Part shown: positions 55,487-64,000 of the stretch, in pieces
Numbering within the stretch: the stretch's first letter is position 1
Layout of the letters: every line of letters starts with the position of its first letter
From: Podocnemis expansa
Lineage: Eukaryota > Chordata > Testudines > Podocnemididae
Direction: 5' to 3'
Length of the DNA: 64,000 nt
Assembly (NCBI GenBank): GCA_007922195.1
Contig: ML681995.1
Coordinates: forward strand, 15,564,400-15,628,399
The notes under the pieces: generated by a model
What the model saw: only the letters and a program-made list of their open reading frames with translations
What the model was told of the DNA's origin: nothing
Databases searched by the model: none
Position numbers and translations under genes: made by a program

Positions 55487-56530
55487 GAGATATGTCTACA
55501 CTTAGAGCTGCATTCAAATTGATTGTCATCAATTTGAATTCTATTAAGTGCATGGACACACTGGCTTTCATCAATTTGAACTGAGGACATCCTCAGTTCG
55601 AAATGATGAAAGCTGACTTTGAATTAGTCAAAGCTTCTCTGACTTCAAGGTCCAGGTTAATTCAAACTGAGGAGTTCAAATTGACCCAGTGTGGCTATGT
55701 CAATTCAAACTCACTACGAGTTCAAATTGACATGGGCTGACCTTCCACCCAGGGTGCATGGCACCCTGGAAGGAAGCACAGCCCTTCAGTACCTGGGGCC
55801 AGCAGCCCCAAAGGTGCCTCCCCCCAGCCAAATCAGGCCTGGGGGGTGGAATTGGATTCCTGTCCCGTGGCTGGGGACAGGGACCCCAGCGTTCAGCTCC
55901 TACAGAGCTGACCATGCCCCAGGAAGGTACCCTGGCACGTGGCTTCTGTAGAGCTTGCCACACGAGGGGAAGACAGCCCCAGGTGCAGCTTTGCCCCAGG
56001 CAGCCACGCGCTGGGAAGGTACCCTGATGCGTGTCTCCTGTAGAGCTGGCCAGGGGCAGGGAAGACAGCCCCACATGCAGCTTCTCCCCGGGCTAGCCAT
56101 GGGCCGGGAAGGCACCCTGGCGCGCAGCATCTCCCGGGCTGGCCACGTGCAGGGAAGACACCTGTGCTGACAGTACCAGATTGGATTCCCTTCTCCCCCA
56201 CTCCCACTGTGCTCTGTGGGGGCTGGGCATGCCCTGGCCCCAGGGAGCCCTGGCAGAGGAAAACGTCCCCTGCCTGACTCCTGCCATCTCAGTCCGCAAT
56301 GGGGGAAAACATCCTCTGCCATGTCTACATGGTAGCTTTAAGTCAATTTAAGGGCCCTTAAGTTGACTTATATAAAGCCCTGGCCACACTGTAAGCCAGC
56401 AAAGTTGACTTTCCTGTTGTTAAAGTCAACTTTATAATTTCCACTTATAAAGTCGACTTTGCCTTAACATGACTTCATGAAGTTGGCTTAATGGTAATGT
56501 GGCCCAGGAGTTCCCTTAAGTCGACTTAAT
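55487..56530. mobile_element. MITE-derived composite with TGTCTACA ends and internal minisatellite
   Basis: 'agatatgtctacacttagagc' starts a block of 'TTCAAATTGA'-type palindromic units (to about 55740). A GC-rich tandem repeat follows. Then comes a second 'catgtctacat' start at 56318 with 'TTAAGTCGACTTA'-type palindromes to about 56530. I read this as two related MITEs, one carrying a minisatellite; the exact boundaries are uncertain. Confidence 0.5.
55905..56165 (+). repeat. Tandem ~92-base GC-rich repeat
   Basis: Units begin 'gagctgaccatg' (about 55907), 'gagcttgccacac' (about 55952), 'gagctggccagggg' (about 56045) and 'ggctggccacgtgc' (about 56138). Each contains 'gggaaggNaccctgNNgcg' and 'gggaagacagcccca'. 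About three units, the first and last incomplete. Confidence 0.7.
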
Positions 56531-56629
56531 TGGCCTCCTACCAAAGAAACATAGGGATGGGGGCTGGAGAGAAGGCACAACACAGATGGAAGCATTCCCA
56601 GCTGTGTGCACCACATCCATACTCCATGT

Positions 56630-56970
56630 TCCCTGACCTGATTCAGCATCTCTCCCAGCTTCTCAGCCTGACCAGGCATATCTCTCTGCTTCTCAGCCCA
56701 ACCCAGCATCTCCCTGCTTCTCAACTGGACCCAGCATCTCCCGGCTTCTCAACCGGACCCAGCACCTCTCGTCATTCTCAGCCCGATACCGCATTTCACT
56801 CCTTCCCCCGACCTGATCTGGCATCTTTCCCCGAGGTCAACCTGACCCCTCATCTCTCACCTTCTCCAGCCCGACCCTGTGTGTGTCTCCCCTTCGCAGC
56901 CCGACCCTGTGTGTCTCTCCCATTATCCAGCCCTACCCCATGTGTCTGCCCTTCTCAGCCCGACCCCCAT
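56630..56970 (+). repeat. Tandem ~28-30-base repeat
   Basis: Repeated 'cttctcagcccgacccagcatctc' with variants ('ttctcaactggacccagcatctcc', 'ttctcaaccggacccagcacctct'), drifting to 'cagcccgaccctgtgtgtctct' at the right. ORFs here reflect the repeat. Confidence 0.75.
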
Positions 56971-56975
56971 GTTAT

Positions 56976-57830
56976 TGTTGTAAAATAAACAAGGAGTCCT
57001 GAGTCAGTATTTAAGATGAACAGATTGATTTATCTGCATGAGCTTTCATAGTGTAGGCAAGTAGACATAATGAAGCCAAGCAAAGTCATATTTGTAATCT
57101 TAGCTCAAGTCATTTTTGGTTTTTTAGCTTAAGTAAAACCATATTACTCAAGCAAAGACACTTTAGCAACTTCAGCTACCCAGCTATAAAAACAGGAAAT
57201 CCTCGACAGTAATAATCTAATGGTCTTTTCTGCCCCCCTTCTTCTTCCCTTTTGCCCTAAACTCTATAGGATGACACCGTAGAGGCGCCTTCAACCAATA
57301 ATATGTAGTTTTTCAACATATAACCTTATATAGAATACAGGATGTATCAAGGCAAAGTGTATATATGCTGAATGCTTTCTCTGATCGAGGTCTCTCTGCC
57401 ATTTTAGGCAAGGGACCCATTTGTGATCACAAATGAAATAAAAAAAGACCTTTTCACTCTTGGTGTGGTTATTGGCTCTGATGGCACCAAGCCAATCCTG
57501 GTACCTGAATTCTGGTAACAAGAGGAGGAAATCCCACTTTGTCAAATGGTTTGAAGATGGGGGAACATACAGAATGGTAGGAAATAAATGCAGGGGAGTG
57601 TAAGGCATAGGCTCAGGTCACAGTAACAGCAAATCAAAGCAGTTAAGATTCAAACACTGGGAAACAGCCTATAGAAAGAAAGAAAGCCGCTAGTTCTTTC
57701 AGATTAGATTGTGTGAAAGCAGGATTAAATCGTGACTATGGATTTCTTTCCCATTACAACAGATGAATTGACATCACCTTCCTCTATGTGCTGTTTCCCA
57801 TGGTTTGCATCTTGACAACTACTGCACCCT
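56976..57830. mobile_element. PLE pair interrupted by a solo LTR
   Basis: The minus-strand tail (56976-57051, 'aacaaggagtcctg ... gcatgagctttcatag') resumes at 57521 ('agaggaggaaatcccactttgtc') and runs to about 57690. A forward segment (57697-57830, 'gattgtgtgaaagcaggattaaatcgtgac...') follows head-to-head. The forward arm lacks the 3' tail. Confidence 0.65.
57052..57520 (+). mobile_element. Solo LTR nested in the PLE
   Basis: A 469-base segment, TG...CA, inside the PLE tail. It has TATA-like 'ctataaaaac' near 57183 and AATAAA near 57437. The terminal part 'ctcttggtgtggttattggctctgatgg ... cctgaattctggtaaca' has the look of a retroviral U5. Flanks 'atag' and 'agag' agree at 3 of 4. Removing one 4-base copy leaves a PLE of the expected length. 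No internal retroviral genes are present. Confidence 0.6.
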
Positions 57831-57839
57831 GCCCCTCCA

Positions 57840-58235
57840 CTGGCAGTTGCCCTTGGACACTTGGTCCGGAGCAGGAGGAGTCTGGGCAATGCAGGGAGGG
57901 TGTGGAGTGCTGTGCTGACACATTGGTGAGCCATATCAGGCTCCCTGGGCTCCCTGTTGCCACACACAGTGTGGAGAGAGGTGTGGTTACTCACTTCCTA
58001 TAGTAAAGGATTGGTGGGGAGAGAGGGACACTTCTGTTGTGGTGCTCTGTGGGTCAGCTACCTATAATGCACCACTCCTGGGGAGACCTAGCAACCTCCA
58101 GTGTGGACATGAGCAGTCTCCTGGCATTTTGAGTGTGGACGCTCTAAGCTGACTTAATAAGATGTACTTTAAACTGGCTTAAAGTAGATTTTATTAAACT
58201 GGTTTAATAAAGCCCTGTAGTGTAGTCATAGCCAT
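57840..58235. other. Non-coding, ends with a MITE end
   Basis: 58137-58235 has 'ttaaactggcttaaag...ttaaactggtttaataaagccc' and ends 'tgtagtgtagtcatagcc', whose reverse complement GGCTATGACTACACTACA is a MITE-type right end; its left end was not found. Confidence 0.4.
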
Positions 58236-58239
58236 TCTG

Positions 58240-59129
58240 AGCCCATCTCATGATTTCAACAAGCTCCAGACTCCAAGCTTCCCTAAATTGCAAACATTTC
58301 CTTTCTCAGCCTTATTCTTTGTCTGTCACCACCTTATTGCTTATGAAAGTTGGGATAGGTTTTCAGTGGATTGTACTAATCACCTGAAAATTATGATTTG
58401 CAGTTATAGCCTACAGGTTTAGCCTGCTTGCTCATCTGTATAGTTTTCCTCATACAGTTTAAATATAGATTTATGTTTTCTTATAAGTGCACATTTGTTT
58501 CAAGATATCACAATCATAGATTCATATCTATTTAGCAGTGCTGGAATGTAAGAGTCTGCAGGCCACATCCTGCATGAAATCTAAGCATACATATGTTTAG
58601 GACCTGTTGACCCGGAACAAGAATGAGAAACTTCCAAATGCAGTCATTCCTTAAGCACCTCAATAGTCAGGAGGTATCAAAATGGGGATGAGGGAGATGC
58701 TCAGATTATGCCCATACAAACTTCAGAAGTTTACCAAAAAACTCATCAAAAAGACCAGAAATAACAATAAGTGTGAAAAAGCATACTGTCTAGGAAAGGT
58801 GGCAGGTATCTGGATATATGTGGGTACGAGGTAGGAAGTTGGGAATCAGGATTTATGGGTATCATCTGGAAGGAAGGTGAGTATATCCACAATATGTCGT
58901 TAATATGTATAAACTTACCAGTCTGTAGACGTGTACCCTGAAAATCAGAGGGTAAAAGAGTTAAGTTTAGACTTGGAAGGAGGACCCATATTGCTTAATG
59001 TATAAAAAGGGAAAACAATGTTCCTAGGGTGTGTTTGCCAGTTACTCTTTCTTTGATCTTGTTTTGTTAGTTAGGACCTTTTATGTTTTAAGATACTCAG
59101 GTATTATCAGTGCCTATCATGATGACAAG
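58240..59129. other. Non-coding interval
   Basis: No recognised element. Confidence 0.4.
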
Positions 59130-59428
59130 TTCCAAAAGGGCAGCCATGACGGTCTGGTTCAGCAAAGCAAGCAAGAAGTCCAATGGAACTTTTAAAGACT
59201 AATGAATGTATTTATCGCATGAGCTTTTGTGGGAGAAAATCCCACTTTGATAGATGCTTGAAAATGGAGAACCAAAGGTGAATGGGAGAAAAATAAATTC
59301 AGGGAAATGTAAAATCATAGGACCAGGTCCCTCTGTTACAGCAAATCAATGTAGTTGTTTAGATTTAAGCAGTGTAGAGAAGGAGAAAATGAGGGGAAAG
59401 GAGAGCAAAATTACCTGTTGTAATGTAA

Positions 59429-59704
59429 TTATGGGTTCCTTTCGCTATTTAAACCTAAATTGACTGTGTCAAATCTGCATATGAATTCCAATGCAGGAGT
59501 TTCTCTTTGAAGATTTGATTTGTAATCCATATGCCTAAGAATGTCTGTTAACAGATCATTAATGAAGTGGTCAGGAACATCGTAATGTTCCCCTGTTGGT
59601 TTTTGAATGTTATTTCTGATGTCAGATTTTTGCCTATTTATTATTTTGCACATTTGTTTGTCCGACGTATAAGGCAGAGAGCCATTTCTAGCCCATGATG
59701 TCAT
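59429..59704 (-). pseudogene. PLE endonuclease remnant
   Basis: The minus frame corresponds to the GIY-YIG carboxy half: 'KSDIRNNIQKPTGEHYDVPD' (compare the HFHLPNH region of the 44012 copy) and 'LQRETPALEFICRFDTVNLG'. The YIG motif itself is lost ('LPYTSDKQ'). Confidence 0.72.
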
Positions 59705-60265
59705 AAATCACATAGGTGGATGAATGGGTGAATGAGCCCTTGATAGAATAGCTGGTTTGATTAGGTCCTGTGATGATGTCTTTTGTGCAGATATGTCGGC
59801 AGAGTTGACAATAGAGTTTGCTGAAGGAATATGTGGCAGCTTTGATATTTCTGTTGTTAAGCCTGTAGTTGCTGGTGAGTATCTGCTTAAGGTTGGGGAG
59901 CTTTCTGTAAATGAGGAGAGGGCTGTCTCAAAAGGCCTGAGAGAGTTAGAGATCATCTTATAGACTAGGATGTATATTCTTTATGATGTGCTGTAGAGGT
60001 TTGACTTGGGATTGGTAGGAGATGACCAGTGGCATTCTGTTGTTTTCTGACTTGGGCTTCTTCAGCAGTAGTTGATTTCTGGATATCTGTCTGGATCTGT
60101 CAGTCTGTTTCTTCACTTCCCCAAGTTGGTATTGTAGTTTTTAAGAATTCTTGATAGAGATCCTAAAGGTGTCTGTCTCTGTCTCTGAGCAATCAGAGCA
60201 AATGCAGATGTATCTGAGGGCTTGACTGTAGACAATGGATCTTGTAGTGTGTCCTAGATGAAAGT

Positions 60266-60705
60266 TTAAGGGATGTAGGTAACTATACCAATCAGCAGGT
60301 TTTCAGTATAGAGTGCTACTAAGGTGTTCATTACTAATTTATACTGTAGTATCCAGAAACTGGAACTCCTGTATGGAGTATTCCAGGCTAAGTTTAATGT
60401 GGAGTGGAAACTGTTGAAATCTCTATGGAAATCTTTGAAGGCATCTCTTCTGTGGGTCCAGATTATGAAGATGTCATTAATGTAGCATAAGTAGAGAAGT
60501 GGTACTTGGAGACAGGAGAGAAGAAAGTGGTGTTCTAAGTCAGCCATAAAAAATGTTGGCATATTGTGGGTCCATCTAGGTACTCATAATAGTGCTGCTG
60601 ATTTGAAGATATTTTATATCTTGAAATCTGAAATGAATGTGGTTGAGTACAAAGTCATAAAGTTCAGCCATGAGGTGTGTGTGTGTGCTGTGACATCATC
60701 TGGAT
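60266..60705 (-). pseudogene. PLE reverse transcriptase remnant
   Basis: The only RT part of a PLE in the window. On the minus strand from about 60640 down it reads 'MDPQYANIF' (RT block before the catalytic motif), then 'YINDIFIIWTH' (the YIDD catalytic box with Asp changed to Asn), then 'FKDFHRDFNSFHSTLNL' and 'LYTENLLIG'. The catalytic change and frameshifts make it inactive. The arm ends abruptly at about 60705, where the inverted copy begins. Confidence 0.78.
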
Positions 60706-61074
60706 TACATGGGTTACAAATCAAAGCTTCAAAGAGAAACTGGTGAACTGGAATTCATATGCAGATTCAATACCATCAGTTTAGCTTTAAGTAGGAAGTA
60801 CAGGTTCTTATCTCATTAGAACAGGTAATCTTGCTTTCCTTTTCCCTCACCTCCTCCCTCTACACTCTGTTTGAATTGAAACAACTGTATTGATTTGCTG
60901 TAATAGTCTGACATGATCCTATGATTTTACACTTCCTGCGTGTATTTTCCTCCTATTCATCTTTGGTTCTCCACCTTCAAGCATCTATCAGAGAGAGATT
61001 TTTCTCCCACAGAAGTTTGTATGATAAATACATTTGATACTCTTTAAAAATGCCACTAGATTCCTTGTTTGTCA

Positions 61075-62143
61075 AGTATTATCAACAATCTTAGTGTTAC
61101 AGCTCTTAGATCTATCTCCATCTCTATCCATCCATACCAGAGTTGATGGACCAGACATCTCTTTTGATTAGGTCAGCAGGAAAGGCTTTTAGTATATTAA
61201 TCCAAAGCATACAATAGAAATATATCATAGATTTATTTTAGAATAAAACTGCATTTAAATCATTATCCATTATGGTATCCATTTAGTTTGATTTAACCAT
61301 ATATACATTTATCTTAATTACTTATCTACCTATCATTTTATGTTATGTATATTTTTAGAGATTTTAAAATATTTGATCATTGACACTGAATATTTCTCTC
61401 ATGCATCCCTCTTGTGACAACCTCTGTAGTCTGATTCAGGGACTAAGAACTTCACTGATTTGTGGTTAAACATACTGGTGAGCTTTTAACCCTATCCAAA
61501 TTACTAAATAAACAAAATCAGGCAACACAGCCAGGTAGCATTATGCTGATTTATTGAGGGCTGGGAATGAGGAACAATAGAAAAGCAATTTGTAAACTGT
61601 CCTGTTATGTAAAAGGAGAAGGAGATAATACTTCCTTAAAAGAAGGAAAAATAGAATTTGCGTATTTTGTTGTCCTCTCTCTCTCTGGTTTCCAAAGCCT
61701 AAACTTCTATCTGTATTTGAATAATACTTTGCCTTTGTATTTCTAAGAGACTTTACTTCCAGTAATTGGCTCTGACTGCTTTTCAGGTAAAACAGATCTT
61801 CCTTCTGAGATTAAAAAAAAGAGAACCTGTAGGTTGTTGTAAATACATAAATAGCAACCCCCAAAGGTAGGCAGCCTAAAGTGGCACTAAGGAATTGAAT
61901 TTGTCTAGGTAGTCAAAACCAAAACGTCCATCAGAGCACCCACTATGTCTCGTCAATTGAACTAGAGAGAGAGAGCTCAAAGGACATGCAACTACCAGGA
62001 ATCACTTTGAAGGAACATTTAAGGATCTTCCTTAACTTTCCTGTACAACAAAGAGGGATATTCACAAAAATCAGAACAGCACCACCATCTACACCTTCAG
62101 CAGACTCATGTGGTATTATTTTAAAAGTCTTGTTTCCCTAAAC
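61075..62143. other. Non-coding interval
   Basis: AT-rich, with no recognised element. Confidence 0.4.
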
Positions 62144-62803
62144 CAGGGGTTCCCAAACTTTTTAAGGCTGGAGACCCCCTCTTCAGGGGGAAGGAAGCCT
62201 GCGACCCTCTTGGGTGAACGAAGCAAGTGGTGGCCTCCACACAGGAAATGTGGCCTGAGCAGGGGCAGAATGTGGCCTGCTGCTCTCCGCAGCCATGGCC
62301 CCCTCTCCCAGGCCAGGAGCCGCCGTGGCCGTGGCCCAGGCCCACTCTCCTTGCCCAGGGATCTGGGAGCTGCCATAGCCATGGCCCCCCTCCTCCAGGC
62401 CACCGCAGCCACAGCCCTTCTCCCCTGGTCCAGGAGCCGCTGCGGCCGTGGCCCCCTGCCCTTGCTCAGGGAGCTGGGAGCTGCTGCGGCCCTGGCCCCC
62501 CTCCCCGCTGGTTCCCTTCCTCAACCACCTCCATGGTCTCTTCCCCCTTCTTACCTGGCCACTGGAGCTGGGGGCACCTGCCAACCCCCTAGGCTACTCT
62601 GAGCGTGCTTTGCATGCTCAGGGTTGGAGTTTTAAAAACTCCCAGCCCAGGGGAAGGTCCCTGCTGGCTGGCCACAAGCCTGGGTCTCTGTGACAACTGG
62701 AGAGCCCGGCACTTCCAGCCCCAGCTCCCTGCCTCTGCATGGACCCCCTGGAGCCACGCTGCAGCCCATCAGGGGTCCGTGGCCCACAAGCTGGGAACCA
62801 CTG
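62144..62803. mobile_element. hAT MITE with perfect 8-base target duplication
   Basis: The left end is CAGGGGTTCCCAAACTTT; the right end in reverse complement is CAGTGGTTCCCAGCTTG. The flanks CCCTAAAC (62136-62143 and 62804-62811) are identical. The GC-rich interior gives 164-, 133- and 121-codon chance ORFs and has no transposase. Confidence 0.85.
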
Positions 62804-63108
62804 CCCTAAACATTAATATCCATTTGGACTGTATGTGCTAGTGCAGTATATGAAGTTATGAAATATTGTGATAAATGCTACTAGAACACGTTGTGAGGTT
62901 GTAATCATTTAAGCCAGACTTTCAGGTACATCAGTGAAATAGGCGGACATACTGATGGCTCATAAAGGAAAGAATCAACTACCAGGGATTACTTAGAGTG
63001 AGACTTTGAGACTTTGCAGTAGGAAGCATATTAGCAATGGGGTTGTTTGACCAATAGAAAGTAGCCTTCAAACCAGACATATAAACTCTTCAAACATGCT
63101 CAGAGTAT

Positions 63109-64000
63109 GGCTTTGTTTACACTAAAGTTTTGTGAATGCAAAGTACAGTAGTCATCAAAAAGCTCTATAATCACAGTGTTTGTGCCCATACGCATAGCAG
63201 TCACTGTGTTACTGAAGCACATCAGCACTCAGTGCCCTACCATCAACATTAGAGCCATGCACTGTGGGCCCCTTTCCCACTGTGCAACTAATTGTTTTGT
63301 GTTATAGGTGTTGTAGGGGCACATGGGTTGCAGTGCATCATGAAAAAAGGCTCTGGATCCCATAATGCACTGACTTCTGCCATGCCATTCTGTGTGTTCC
63401 ACCTGCTTTTCTTAGCCTTTTTCAACAACTCCTGTTTCCTGAGCACCTGCTATCTCTTTTTGAAAGGATGGATACTACAGTGCTTTCCAGTGTTGTCAGT
63501 GTTCTGAATACATCATGGTTGGTTGGGTAGCATATCATGATTGCCCAGTTGGCACTGGAATCCAAGGAGCCTGACCTGTTGTGTGCCATGCAACAAAGAG
63601 CACCACGTATCTGCCTGAAATCATGGAACATATATACCTGGTGCACCACTATGTGTGGGTGCATGATTCAAGCACTAAGTGATGGGATCATATCATTATG
63701 TATGGCTCAGATGATCAGCAGTGATTGAAGAATTTTGGAATGCACAGTCACCTTCATGGACTGCCACAAGATTTGGTGTTTGTTTTGCTGAATAGTTTGT
63801 TATAGTTTATTAATGGTCTTCCTTTTCCTCCACCGTCACTGATAAAAATACTAAATAGGCTAGGACAAAGCACACTGCAAACACCACTAGAAACACCTGC
63901 TTAATGATTGGTCACTGAGACTTACATTTTGAGAACTATCAGTTAGTCAGCTTTTCTCTGCTTCATGTGTGCCATGTTCAGTTCATGTCATTCTAGCTTT
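63109..64000 (+). mobile_element. PIF/Harbinger-like element remnant, may run off the window
   Basis: It starts 'ggctttgtttacactaaagttttg', a TGTCTACACT-type end. Broken plus frames around 63520-63780 give 'KSTTYLPEIMEHIYLVHHY', 'WDHIIMY', 'SDDQQ*LKNFGM', which recalls the amino-terminal part of HARBI1-like transposases (WDRI.MQ..DD.QWL.NFRM). There are several stops. No catalytic DDE region is in view. Low confidence, as the match is from memory. Confidence 0.35.

Larger units (their letters stand above)
59130..61073. mobile_element. Large PLE head-to-head pair including RT remnant
   Basis: The left arm (59130-60705, minus) starts with the complete inverted terminus 'ttccaaaagggcagccatga' and runs through 3' UTR, endonuclease and linker into the RT. 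The right arm (60710-61073, plus) covers the last endonuclease codons and the 3' UTR. 'gtattatca' occurs at 59101-59109 and 61076-61084, but the left copy is 20 bases away from the arm, so the duplication is uncertain here. Confidence 0.75.

Noticed and set aside
62108..62602. 164-codon plus-strand ORF and overlapping minus ORFs
   Set aside because: They fall almost wholly inside the hAT MITE 62144-62803. Low complexity, with no motif.
1..64000. CRISPR arrays, bacterial operons, phage or plasmid features
   Set aside because: No direct-repeat/spacer arrays or prokaryotic gene structure. Everything points to vertebrate nuclear DNA.

Overview
This is vertebrate nuclear DNA with no convincing host protein-coding exon. 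It reads as intergenic or intronic sequence that has been colonised many times by transposable elements. The repeat mix is CR1 LINEs, Penelope-like elements (PLEs) with a GIY-YIG endonuclease, an R2/R4-type LINE with a restriction-like endonuclease, DIRS-like sequence, tRNA-type SINEs with a CR1 tail, several hAT MITE families, and MITEs starting GGCTATGTCTACAC. This mix suggests a sauropsid, most likely a turtle; a crocodilian is less likely. The species cannot be named from the sequence.

Layout. 1-200 is a small CpG-rich patch that could be the edge of a promoter. 1.5-3.3 kb holds CR1 pieces in opposite orientations. 6.4-7.66 kb is a palindrome made of two R2/R4-type 3' ends embedded in a TA microsatellite. 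8.6-9.16 kb is a solo LTR. 10.0-13.1 kb is a 3.1-kb element with hAT-like ends, interrupted by PLE tails. 14.3-19.2 kb has a SINE, PLE hairpins, a hAT MITE and a CR1 relic. 19.2-20.7 kb is unusually repeat-poor. 21.8-30.85 kb is a decayed DIRS-like composite with related inverted ends, containing a nested deleted CR1 (27.8-29.3 kb) and a GC-rich hAT MITE (29.8-30.4 kb) that splits a small minus-strand reading frame. 31-38 kb has a TG microsatellite, a SINE and two hAT MITEs. 39-45 kb and 49.6-52.1 kb are PLE territory; the best reading frame in the window is the 260-codon PLE endonuclease domain at 44.0-44.8 kb. 53-58 kb has small palindromic elements, MIR-like remnants, minisatellites, and a PLE split by a solo LTR. 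59.1-61.1 kb is a PLE pair that also keeps part of the reverse transcriptase. 62.1-62.8 kb is a hAT MITE, and the window ends in a PIF/Harbinger-like remnant.

Most notable pattern: many PLE copies are not simple 5'-truncated insertions. They are head-to-head inverted pairs in which both arms carry the same outward-facing 3' tail, and at least five such pairs are bounded by one 8-12 bp direct repeat. The simplest reading is that each hairpin was inserted as a unit. The R2/R4-type palindrome at 6.4-7.66 kb has the same geometry in an unrelated retrotransposon class. All family names come from recognising motifs by eye; no database search was run.
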